Below are positions 24,301-35,100 of a DNA stretch of 64,000 nt, in pieces (within the stretch, counting starts at the first letter, position 1; each line of letters starts with the position of its first letter). Source of the stretch: Steinernema hermaphroditum (Eukaryota > Nematoda > Chromadorea > Rhabditida > Steinernematidae); contig CM059625.1 of the NCBI GenBank assembly GCA_030435675.1, positions 15,872,001 through 15,936,000 of the forward strand, in the 5' to 3' direction. The notes under the pieces were generated by a model. The model made no database searches and was not told the DNA's origin. It saw only the letters and a list, made by a program, of their open reading frames with translations. A program made the position numbers and the translations under genes.

Positions 24301-27300
24301 GCTTTCCTGCCTTGGCGAAGTTGTAAGCTTCAAAACAGATCCGAATCATTGGATTTAAATACATAATTAGCTTTGTATTAATCGTAGGCTAGAGGACAAG
24401 TGCAGCCATCCCGCTGAATACCATATGATTCGTATTTGGCCACAATATGCATGTATTTAATTTCACAAAGTACACCTTGTGTTGCATCATAGGTGAACCT
24501 TGAGCGCCATAAAATCGCCTGCACGGATGCACATTCCATTTAGCTCGAATCAAATGTGCATATCGGAAACGAATCGAATAGTGCACCCTTGCGACCGTAC
24601 AAAAATCGCGCACTCAAGCATGCAGTTTGTCCACAAATCGCTTCGAATCAAACAAATCGGCGATCGACTCATGTTGACAAAGAACGTCTCAGCTCGATAA
24701 AATAAAATTGAGGTTGATAGCGCCGCAAGGCTGAGTCGATTTGAGTGTTCACGGACAATCGCATAACGTTTTATGCGCTGTGCCTGTTTTCGTCCGGCGA
24801 GCATCGTCAACAACGATATCGTGATGAGGATTATGGTCGCCCTGTAAAAACAAACCGACTCATAATCGTCAATCCGCTCTAGTTTCAACTAATACTAACA
24901 ACGTTCGGATGGCAACAACCTGTTAGCATCGGCGGGTTCCAGTTTTCCCCGTCAGCGCCGTTTGTCGACGTTTTGTACAATTAGATTGCTATAGATTTTT
25001 AAAATCCAGAAAACGGTGTTGGAATATTGGAATGGAAAATTCCTACACGTTGACTAAGCACTTTTCAATAAAAATAAAATAAAATATGGGACATCGTTCT
25101 TACCATATCAGTTTTGCATTTTATGTTCCTTTAAAGACCACAACTTTTAGTAGATATTATGAAAACTGTGTAAGCTGTCAATGTTTCCAAGGCCATTTTT
25201 TGTTGTGATCAATAATATGCGTTTTCGTCTAGGGAATGGGGACGACGAACACTGCTTTAAGAACGCTCACTTTCCGAAAGTTGATGAAACTTACTACAGC
25301 ACGTTTCCTCTTCTAATGGAAAAGACATTACTGAGTCAATACAAACAGAGCTCGCTTGAAGGTGCAAGGCTATGAAGACTGCCTAGTCGAGAAAAAAAGA
25401 AGTTTGGCAATTCATATGTGTACGTTATACCACTTGTTGGGACAGTCATTATCATTACAATGCTAATGACCGTAGATACCACACGTTCTTTGTAGAGGTC
25501 TTCGGTTAAAAAGGGAAGATGATAGAAAGACAAACTACATATTGTACACCTGTGTTTTAGATTTTGGTACTTAGAAAAGTCTACAATGTTTTAACTTGCA
25601 ATAAACGACACACTTCGTCTAACATTACTAGCAGGTGGGGCCTAATATGTGGAGTGAAGAAACATGCCAAACTTTAAACATTTAGTGAAGAGGAAGGAAT
25701 GTTTTGTCAATATCGGACACCTGACCGCGTTAACAAACGACAACGGCTCTCACACAATCTGGCGCAAATTGCTGCACGCGCGGACCAAATGAGACAATGT
25801 GCTAAACACAACAAGAATGAGTTAAGTGGTTTGATGTTGGGGAAGATGAATTGAAACTAGTCGATGAAGACCAGTCAGACGGAGAAGCGACGAACGAATC
25901 CCGAAATCGCGCCATTAAGACAGATTGGAAGACGAATTGAGGGGGAGAGGAGACGAACGAATTGAAGAAAGCAGGGAGTTAATGTTTACGAAGTATCTGG
26001 CAGCGCTGGATTTCGCACACTCGACGACAAAGTGAATGAGCAAAAAATTGGAATCAGTCAAATGCAACGAAGGGGTCATTAATCATTCACAGTGAACGCA
26101 ATAAACGTGACAACGTCCGCCTCCGGAAGAGCCGAAGAAGGCTTAACTTAGGCAACGTACTTCCGGTGCGCGTACAGTAGCCCACCAACGACGGAAAGTG
26201 GCCGCGACTGAGGCGTTATTTCTTCGAGACAGGGAAATATTATATCGTCGCAAAGCCAATCCGTCGGGCCGAGGTCGTCGGCGACGAAGACCGCTAATAC
26301 CGACATTTCGACCACCCTCTTCTTGCATCGTCAGCCGGTCTCCGTTGGATAGAGCGCTGCTCTTTCAACCCTATCTCACCCGCGTCCATCCCTCTATCCG
26401 TCGGCCGGCCTGTGCTCTGTGGGTTCGGATGGCGCGTGCGCGGCCGATCAGAAAGGCAAGCCCCCGCACGGCACTGTCTTAATCGTCGATCGGTCAATCA
26501 GCCTGTCCTGCCGTCCATATGGTGGTCTAGGGTTAATCTCGCCGCAGCCGCCGTGCCAAAACACTTTCGCCTTAAGACAATTAAACGATTTCACGGTTCT
26601 CGCAACGGCCCACACGAAGGCGCTTCTTTTGTCTGACGTGTCACTCTGTCTATCGCCGGTGTCGCCGAAGTGCACCGAACAGACCCACATCCGCCGATCA
26701 CACTTTATCGACTGACTGGGGAGAGAGCATTTGCTCTCGCGCAGACCACGTGTGTGGACCGACTGAGTGCCGTTTGTTTGTTGAGGCAATGAGGAAAGGT
26801 CGCCGCGGATAGACCGTGTCACTCGAAGATTGAGTCGATCACATATTTTTGAGTTACTGTCTCTTTGGCAAAGTACAATACTTTTCGTTCGTTCACAAAG
26901 TGATAGAGTACCTGTATTTGATTTACTGTCTAAGAACAAAGCGCGTGGCATGGAGTTACTTTTGTACTTTTCGAGGTTCCAGTTCTGCTAGATGAGACGC
27001 TATCGACGGCTGTTGTTTTGTAGCAAACTTCGAGGGAACTTCCAGAAACATGATAGCAACAAAACGTGGAAACAACCGAGGATGCTCTTCTTGCAGTTGT
27101 AGCGCGTTAGCCTCTTCCACCCATTCACAGAATTCGCATTTAAATTATCGTCCTATATATTCGTTTGAGTTCATTACATCCTACGTCAGGAAGATCATGA
27201 GAAACTTTTGGTTCCTTTCTTGTGATCGGCACGTGACGAACATATGAGCTTTCTTGTGTTTCTCGCATATCTCAGCATCGCTTCGCGAAACATCCATCCA

Positions 27301-27433
27301 TCTATCCGTCCTGGCCAATCCAGTGAACTACGTGTCGCAAAATACTAACCTTTTCGTGTGAGACCATAGCTAAGATTCAATTTCAGTAGTTGCCAATTAT
27401 CCCGGACCGCCCGCCGGGGGAATTTACATCGCA
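18352..27433. other. 9 kb intergenic region, EGAL-like to CRELD (divergent)
   Basis: No gene supported. It separates two divergently transcribed genes and should contain both promoters. The longest open frames (minus 20052-20564, minus 26448-26951, minus 22169-22555, minus 24550-24888) lack family signatures and coherent splice chains. GC-rich, CpG-containing stretches at about 20,330-20,520, 22,200-22,560, 23,640-23,850 and 26,140-26,720 alternate with AT-rich DNA. Minus-strand frames at 21643-21888 (hydrophobic) and 21931-22242 (Cys-containing) could be exons of a small membrane protein, but I could not join them. Confidence 0.5.
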
Positions 27434-29483
27434 ATGGGCTCGATCACGGTCATTCATTTATCTTTATTTTTGCTAGTCACTGTCGTAGTTTACTCGGACT
27501 CCGTTGATGTCGACAACAAGGAGTGCCACTACTGTAATCTGTTAGTGCAGACTTTCAAAGCGGTATGTTAACAGCGTACACATTAATCCTCACGGATTGT
27601 GCTGTTTTAGGGTATGAAGAAAACGGAGAGGCAGCATTTTGCGGGAGGCAACACCGACTGGGAGGAAAGAAATCTCGGAAAGTTCGCCAAGAGTGAAACG
27701 CGGCTAATCGAGATCTTGGAGTTCACCTGTAAGAAGAGGAATCTCGACGATTCATCCAAATTCAGTGGAGTTCAGGATATTGAATACAAGGTTGGCTATA
27801 GCAGGATTGCTGTGTATATATTTGTGGTTCAGTGTCAAGGCCTCGTCGAAGAGGAGGAAGAACTGATTGAGGAATGGTATTATAAGAGACAAGATAGCAA
27901 CCCCGACATGTTCTCGTGGTTGTGCGTCGACAAGCTTACCAGGTGCTGCCCCGTGGGTCACTTTGGACCTAAATGTGATCAGTGTCCCGGAGTGGCAAAG
28001 AGTGAGGTTGCTTGCTTCGGCCGAGGAAAGTGCCACGTAAGTTACACACCATGACTAGTCGATGGTTTTGACAATCTTAGATGAAATCACAGTGGCAACA
28101 TCACTCATTTTCCTCATATCTATCTTTTTAGGGTGACGGCAGTCGAAAGGGAAAAGGAAAGTGTAAGTGCGACAAGGGCTACGTCGGTGTGATGTGCAGT
28201 AACTGCGATGCTCACTACTTCGCAAAGAACTCCACAGATTCGGCTATCGAGTGTACAGGTTGGTCAAACTATTCGTGGTTTCCATGGTGAATATAAACTC
28301 TCAGAGTGCTTCGACGGGTGTGCCAGCGGATGCACGGCTGAAGGCCCGAAAGGCTGTCGTGCGTGTAGAAGTGGATACATCATGGACGCTGAAGTTGGCT
28401 GCAAAGGTAACGTATTGAGTTTTACTAATTTCGTAAAACATAAAGTACAGACGACGCTGCTTACATAGATACACTATGGGTGACATTCCGCATTTTGTCT
28501 AGTATCCCACATGTCTTTTTTTTTTGATAAGCGTAGTTGTATTTCAACGCCAAGACCGCAACATGATTACTGTCTTCGTGAAGAGCACAGAGTTCAAGGA
28601 CACATTTCATGGCTATTCTGCCAATGGCAGTGTTGTTTCCTATGCACTTCACGCAAAGATGACGTGAACGAATCTCGAACAGTCACTATGCTAGGAATAT
28701 CATGCGGATATACATCGCTGTTGATAGAAGATGTAGCATACCTCTAGAAAAGCAGCAGCAATCCGCTTTGATGCTCGTCGCCTTTATTGTCGACATTCGC
28801 TCAAATCTACTTCATTTCAGATATCGACGAATGCCTCGAAGAAGACAAGTGCTTAGGCGAGCACGAAGTATGCAATAACAATGTCGGCTCATTCAGCTGT
28901 GACTGTGCATCAGGCTACCGTCGAAATAAGGCGGGCGACTGTGAAGTTGACGTCGAGGGTAAGTTGCTCATTCACTTCCAGCACTAATGGTTTGGGGTGG
29001 TCGTCGTGTCGTCATAGGTGTGCATTTTATGTGCTGCATGATTTTGGCTTCTGACTTTTAAAATTCTCTATACAATCAGCACGTTTCAGCACAAGCCGAT
29101 ATGGGTCTGATCCGTCCAGACACCCTCCTTCGATCTATCTCTATTGCCGGACTCATTGCCGTTTTCTCTTTTGTTCTCTGGCAACGATCAGTTTGTATGT
29201 TTATTCTGGCGTCGTTCGCGACCATCATCGTGATTGTGATCGAATTGACCGTCGACGAGAACACCATTCCTGACGTTGCGAAGAGCATTCTCAAATGACG
29301 ATGGCACGACGACCTTCCCCGAACATTCTTTGCTCAATGATGCTCACTCAGCTCTCATATTATCTTGTTTTAGCAGCCACGCCTTCTTCCAATGACACTG
29401 ATGTTGACGGCGAGGCCAAAACCGCTGACTCAGATGTGAAGGAGGAGGGGAAAGTTGAGAATACCAAAAACGATGAGTTGTGA
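27434..29483 (+). CDS. crld-1: CRELD (Cys-rich with EGF-like domains), two C-terminal isoforms
   Basis: Shared exons: 27434-27562, 27611-27790, 27833-28036, 28132-28258, 28305-28406, 28821-28958. Two alternative last exons are both entered in phase 1: 29090-29298 (362 aa, membrane form) and 29374-29483 (329 aa, soluble form). A signal peptide is followed by the CRELD CxxC (ECHYC), a conserved EEW..FSWLC..RCCP block, an EGF-like Cys cluster, a furin-like repeat (CFDGCASGC) and a calcium-binding EGF (DIDECLEE). The first tail has two hydrophobic helices (SIAGLIAVFSFVLW, MFILASFATIIVIVI). The second is acidic and ends KNDEL, like KDEL/RDEL retention signals. CRELD proteins act in the ER; C. elegans crld-1 promotes maturation of acetylcholine receptors and is reported to make membrane and soluble forms. 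PolyA signal at 29541-29546. Confidence 0.92.
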
Positions 29484-29546
29484 TGTACCGTTTCTTGTTG
29501 GTCGTTGCTAGGACGATTTTGTTGTCTATTTATTTATTAATAATAA

Positions 29547-29705
29547 ACTACGGTTCTGGTATCACGGAGTTATTGCGTTGGATTCGGCTCCCATTTGTAT
29601 CGCATTGTTGATTACTGTCATTCTTCTTAGATTATAGTAATGTCGCGAATCCTGGCCGTGTCGTCCTGGATCTAAATACTTTTCAGAAGTATCTCACCTT
29701 TTCAG
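29547..29705 (+). promoter_or_regulatory. Operon-type intercistronic spacer with trans-splice acceptor
   Basis: The spacer runs from the CRELD polyA signal (29541-29546) to a TTTTCAG acceptor ending at 29705, immediately before the LACTB ATG. Roughly 160 bp between polyA signal and acceptor fits nematode operons, where downstream messages receive a spliced leader. T-rich stretches lie inside it (for example around 29618-29632). No transcript evidence is available. Confidence 0.55.
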
Positions 29706-31477
29706 ATGCGGCTAGCACCCATTCTCTCATCCTGCTCGTTTGCAGCAGCGGCGATCACATATGCCGGCAGCAACAACCATGGTAGCAACGTGGACGATAG
29801 TGAGAAGCGTGCAGCTAAGGCTATCAAGCGCTTTATGGTATGTCATGAACCTATCACACATTCAACACGATCGATGTACAGGTTAAACAAGGCGTTCCGG
29901 GTATCAGTGTCGGAGTGTCGTCGAACGGACAGAAAAGGTGGACGAGTGGCTTTGGATACAGCGATGTCGAGCAGGGCGTTCCATGCACTGGCAACACTGT
30001 TATGAGAATTGCAAGCATCAGCAAGCCGATAACGGCGGCCATAGCTGCACGACTGATCGAACAAGAAAAGCTGAACATTGATTTGCCTATTACGGTAAAA
30101 AAGAATCATTCAATGAATATCACAAAAATGACTTGCAGCACTATCTCAAGGATCTGCCGAAGATGTCACATAACGGTGAAGAGTGCACGATTACGAGCCG
30201 ACAACTGATGAGTCATACGGGTGGAGTTCGGCACTACACGAAGGTAATGGCAGTGATTTCTTTAGGCCTGAGTACCTAGTGTCACAGAAAAAGAATTGCC
30301 AAACAGGACAGAGTGTGTGTTACACGAACAACGCATCCCAATTTAGCATAAACTTTTAATGCATTCAAGACAACTTTTGCTTCGAAGTCTTCCCTTTTTC
30401 GGACTTTCTTTAAGCGATGTGTGCTATTTCAGATAGAAGAAGGCGAAAACGAGCAAGTGGACACAGTAAAAAAGGACAGTGACCTGGAGTTTTTGTACAA
30501 CAAGAAATTCGAAAATGTGACTGAAGCGCTGAAGATGTTCATCGACGATCCCCTCATTGCAAAGCCCGGCACTAAATACTACTACACCACTCATGGATTT
30601 ACTCTTTTGTCCGCCGTCATGGAAAAGGCCGCTGGTGAAGATTTGAAAAAACTTTTTCGACAGCTTTTTTGCGAGCTCGGCATGAATCAAACATATCTTG
30701 ACGTCAACGACACCATTATCCCGCATCGTGCACGTTATTATCGCCGCGACAAAACGCATCGTCTCGAGAACTGCCCGGAAGTCGACAACTCTTATAAGTA
30801 TGCTGCTGGAGGTCTGCTTTCCAATGTACACGATCTGCTGAAGTTCGCCAATGTCATGCTGTACAGGTATTCGACGTACGAATAAGCACAATGTTACACT
30901 ATTGCATTTAGCTATCAGTCTGATGAGAATTCCATGCCGGCACCTTTTCTGAAAACAGAAACGGTCCAAAAGCTGTGGAAAGGCGAAGTGAACTCTTCGG
31001 AAAAGAATAAGCTTGTAATGTACGGTTTGGGATGGGGCAAAGTGAATCATACCGAACGCTATGGAGGTCTTGAAGGCGCCGATTCGTCTGTCCGGACAGG
31101 ATATTGGTGCGTTTTATAATTGAGCTTTCCTATTAGGTGCTGAAAGAGAGTGGAGTATTTTCAATTCATGGCCTGCGGCTAAACGAAAATGACTCATGTC
31201 CTATACAAAATCAAGGTCGCTTATACAGTGCGTTGATCTTAAATCTCATTATCACAGCCATCAAAAAAGAAATCTTTATATTGTCTTGCATTTAAGGTGT
31301 CACTCCGGTGGAGCCATTGGAGCGTCGTCGCATCTTCTCATAAAGCCGACGGAGCGCGATCCCCAGAAAGGCTCTCCGAATGGAATTTGTGTCGTGCTGC
31401 TTGCCAATGTTGAGAGCTGCTCTCTCAGTGAACTGGCTCATGAAATTGCGGAAATTTTCGCGGAAGAGACAAACTAA
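29706..31477 (+). CDS. LACTB-like serine beta-lactamase-related protein
   Basis: Six exons: 29706-29837, 29882-30094, 30139-30243, 30433-30866, 30912-31106, 31297-31477; 1260 nt, 419 aa, in frame. It belongs to the class C beta-lactamase/PBP-like family. The nucleophile motif SxxK appears as ASISKPITAA, followed by LMSHTGGVRHY, then YYYTTHGFTLLSAVMEKAAG, and a third active-site motif HSGGAIGASS. Human LACTB forms filaments in the mitochondrial intermembrane space; the hydrophobic N-terminus here (MRLAPILSSCSFAAAAITYA) could be a targeting or membrane signal. The ATG sits directly behind a worm acceptor (ACCTTTTCAG), about 160 bp after the CRELD polyA signal, so it is likely a trans-spliced downstream gene of an operon. 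PolyA signal at 31504-31509. Substrate unknown. Confidence 0.9.
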
Positions 31478-32149
31478 ATGACGATTGTATATAGATATCA
31501 AATAATAAACGTTGTCATGCTGTGGCTCATAGTGGTTTTTTAAGTATCCAAGAACAATGTAAAGAGTTGGACAGCGGTCACTCAACGGCATCCATAACGA
31601 GGAAAAGTGTGGAGGAAATGTGGTTATGTAGGCCAACCATAATTTGTTGTTCTTCTTGGGGCTTCCATCATGTTCCACCAACGAAATAAGAGGAACAATC
31701 ACTTTAGCGTGTGACATGATTATTCTATAAAGACATTTGATTGCGGCTTCTTTCCGCTCCGTTATGAAACGGTCTCGAATGTGATGGAGTGGATGATGTT
31801 CTAATCACTCGCTATCGGTCACTCACCGGCGGCGCCGACGACCAACGGAAGAGCCTCAAAATTTCTCGCACCGAAAAAAGTTCTCAATGGGTAATCGAGC
31901 CTTGAACAACAGCTGCCCGGATTTGATGCGGGCAACGATGAGGCCAGCCAACGGGTTGTGGTGATCTGAGGGCACGCAGCGGGGGAAACCGAACGAGATA
32001 ACTGATGGGCAAAGAAAGGGCGCCGGCGCGGGAATTAGAGAGATGTAGGCCTGAGGGCAGCTGCAAATGTTCACGAGTTTAATGGCGATTTGCCCAGTCC
32101 GCCTCCCTGTGGACCAACGCGAGATCATCGGATAGTTCCGTGGGCATCG
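31478..32149. other. Spacer between LACTB-like and SORBS genes
   Basis: Contains the LACTB 3' UTR with polyA signal at 31504-31509, then about 600 bp with no supported exon. The SORBS reading frame stays open upstream of its first likely ATG back to at least 32042, so the coding start could lie further 5' or the segment may be 5' UTR. Confidence 0.45.
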
Positions 32150-35100
32150 ATGTTGTCCGTGTGCCTTGTAGGGGGCCCGCCGTGGGGCTTCCGACTGGCG
32201 CAAGAAGACGGGCGTTCTCCTCACGTTTCGCAGGTTGGTGACCGTAATGTACAGTGATCACGTTATTCATATTAGGTGCTTCCGGATGGTCGTGCCGACG
32301 TGGAAGGTGTGCGCGTTGGTGATATCGTGGAGGCGATAAACGGCGAAGAATGCCGTGACAGTGCTGAAGCGTACAAGAAAATGCGTACAACCACTGGCCT
32401 TTTAAGGCTTAAAATAAGGAGGTGCACGACAACTGGTCGCCTTGTTTGTTTATCGTCTACAGCTCGTTTAGGAGTGCGCAAAATAAGACTCCCACTGTGT
32501 CAACTGTTCAATCGCCGCTGACCATAACAAGTGCTCCGGCATCCAACGGATTCCACTTTCACCGTCAGCATTTCTCCAAGTCGCCACTACCACCGTCCGG
32601 CCGACCCTACACGGGTGGCTCGCGGGGATCGGCGTTGGAAAAGCGAAAGTTCTTCGAGGACATTGCCGCGCATCAGTTATTACCGAAACCACCGAAGTTT
32701 CGGCAGTATTCGGACGTAGAGACTTGCGACCAGAAAACCGATATTTCGGGATATGACTCGGTTGGAGGCGACTTTGCCGGACCTATTTTGTCGACGACAA
32801 CTGCGAGCTGTAGTGAACGGATGACCCCATTGAGGTGAGCTCTTATTTTCAGCCCATATTTATATACTCTGTAGTTAACGAACCAAATATCAGTGGATGT
32901 TATTCGATCAACAAATACACGAAATAGATTCTTTGTAAACACAACTGTCTTTTTGCACTTTGGCCTGTTCTTCGAAGAATAACAACGTTAAGTGAGATAA
33001 CAGAATTGACCAGGTCTCTAACGATTTTAGCGCCTAGGGTATGATGATTGATTGTTGCTAAAATCGGTATACAATAGGCAAATAGCTGTGGAGTAATTCA
33101 TTAACTTAAGACATTGCAGACGCCTCCTTTTTAACATAACCATTGCACAATTCCAAAACAGATTGAAGAAGTATTCACGTTGCACTTTACGTAAAGTGCA
33201 TGGCGGCACACGAAGGGAGTTTCGAACAAAGCGTAATGCGATACCACAAGAGATGCGATACGTAGGATGCAAAAATGTGGTGCAGCGAATAAACCCGTGG
33301 TGTGTCTGTCGCTAACGTGGACAATGGTATTGATCTTATTTACTTGACTCTTTCTTTCACAGGTAAAACCTTCACTGGTAGTCCATCATTGGTATTAACT
33401 ATCGTACGACATTTATCGTGTGTCATATTTTGTCTGCAAGAATATCTTTCGATTGTTTCATTCACGAACCGCATGAAACAGCGTTTGACTCATGACAACA
33501 TTTAAAACGATGACAACGCAATTCGCAATCCATTTTGATAATCTCGAATTTCAGACTGTCCATGTTGTCTCTTTAGTGATCCAAACCTTGATCGTTTCGT
33601 TATTTTGAGGAAATCCGTTGCTTATTGTTTTCCGGCACTCTGTGTTCTTTGAACCAGCCTCGGCTGCGGTTTTGTTGTTCTCTCCGGAATGTCGAGGGCG
33701 TACCAGGAGTGTTTGTGTTAGTCGGGCGGAATTAATGACTTGACCTAAGTTGTTGCTCTTTTTTCGAAGGCTTTGACCTAACGATCATTACTTAATGCTT
33801 AAAAGCTGGTACATGTAATGAGGAATATAAATGTTGCAATCAAAAAGGTAGTCTCAAAGGCGGTATGCGGTTAAAATCAATGTGACTGTGTGCTCAAATT
33901 GGCTCTCTACTGAGATCTAGATTCCGTGTGAGACCACTTATTAACAATGTAGTTTAAGAGAACCTTTGCTACAGAAATGTCCTCATGTAATACGTCGAGC
34001 ACACTGCCTATGAATCCTATTCGAAACGGGCACAAATTCCCGTTTTTTTAACGGCCATCTGTTGGCAAAATGTTAAAATCCGAATACCCTCATGACGGCA
34101 TATCATCTATCCCATTTCATTTTTGAATTGATCGATGAAATTGATCAGACAGATATACTCATCTTTCCGAAAAATTTATCACTTTTAAACCGACCCTTTT
34201 AATTAACCCTGACTTGGCGAAATATGAAGATAAGACGAACGAGACGCTCACATGCGTGCTTGCTGAACGTCGCTTTCAAAAGTTTCAAAAAAGTGAACAA
34301 ATGTTGCCCTCGCTAACGGCTGCTCCGTTGCAGTAGCATCGACACGACGCAGGACGACGAGTGGAGCGTGCAGTGGCCGTCGAGTCCAACGAAACGCATG
34401 AGTCCCGAAGGTGAGTTCTTCGGGGGGTTTGCATACATAAACAAAACTTTGTTGTTGGAAACAATGTGCATACATATGTGCGTACCCGATGTCCAAACGC
34501 CGCAGGTTCTCTATGCCCGCGATATTAAGGGGCCGCCAGCGTTGTCTAGTTTTTGCACTTGTGTTCGCGGCCGCACCGCAGAGATCTTCGGCGTTGTGTA
34601 AAGTCTCGGGCCTCTATATCGCTGTTCTGTTTTAGATGATCTGCTGCGGCTGGGGCTACTGCCAAGCCTCGTCCAACTTTCTCCTCCCGTCGTCACCTCT
34701 CCTGCAGCGGCTCCCCCGCTTGATCCTCAGGTTCGTCTGTTTCGATCACCCTTTGTATCAGTTGGTGTTCGCTTCCGATCGGCGTTACCCTCATATGCTG
34801 AACTTTTGTTTTTCTTTCTAATTATATCGTTATTTGATCGCTATCAATTGTCTTCCAATAGCCACTGATAACTTATTAAAATAACTCTGGTAACCTGTGA
34901 CTGCAAACTATTAGGTTAATTAATAATTAGCGCTTGTATTCATCTTATATCTTAAGTGGCTACAACAAACGGGAGTATACGAAAGGCTATATTCACTTAG
35001 TTAATACGTAAATGTGGATCATTTCCTTCGGCCTCGACACTTGCATCCTTTGGCTTTTGTAATTTTAACGTACCGTGAGCATATCTTATCCCCAGTCAGC

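Noticed and set aside
26335..26420. tRNA-like wording (GGATAGAGCGCTGCTCTTTC)
   Set aside because: No matching T-arm/box B and no acceptor stem; not a tRNA gene.
26448..26951. 167-aa minus-strand ORF upstream of CRELD
   Set aside because: No family signature, overlaps other chance frames in GC-rich DNA; probably promoter region.
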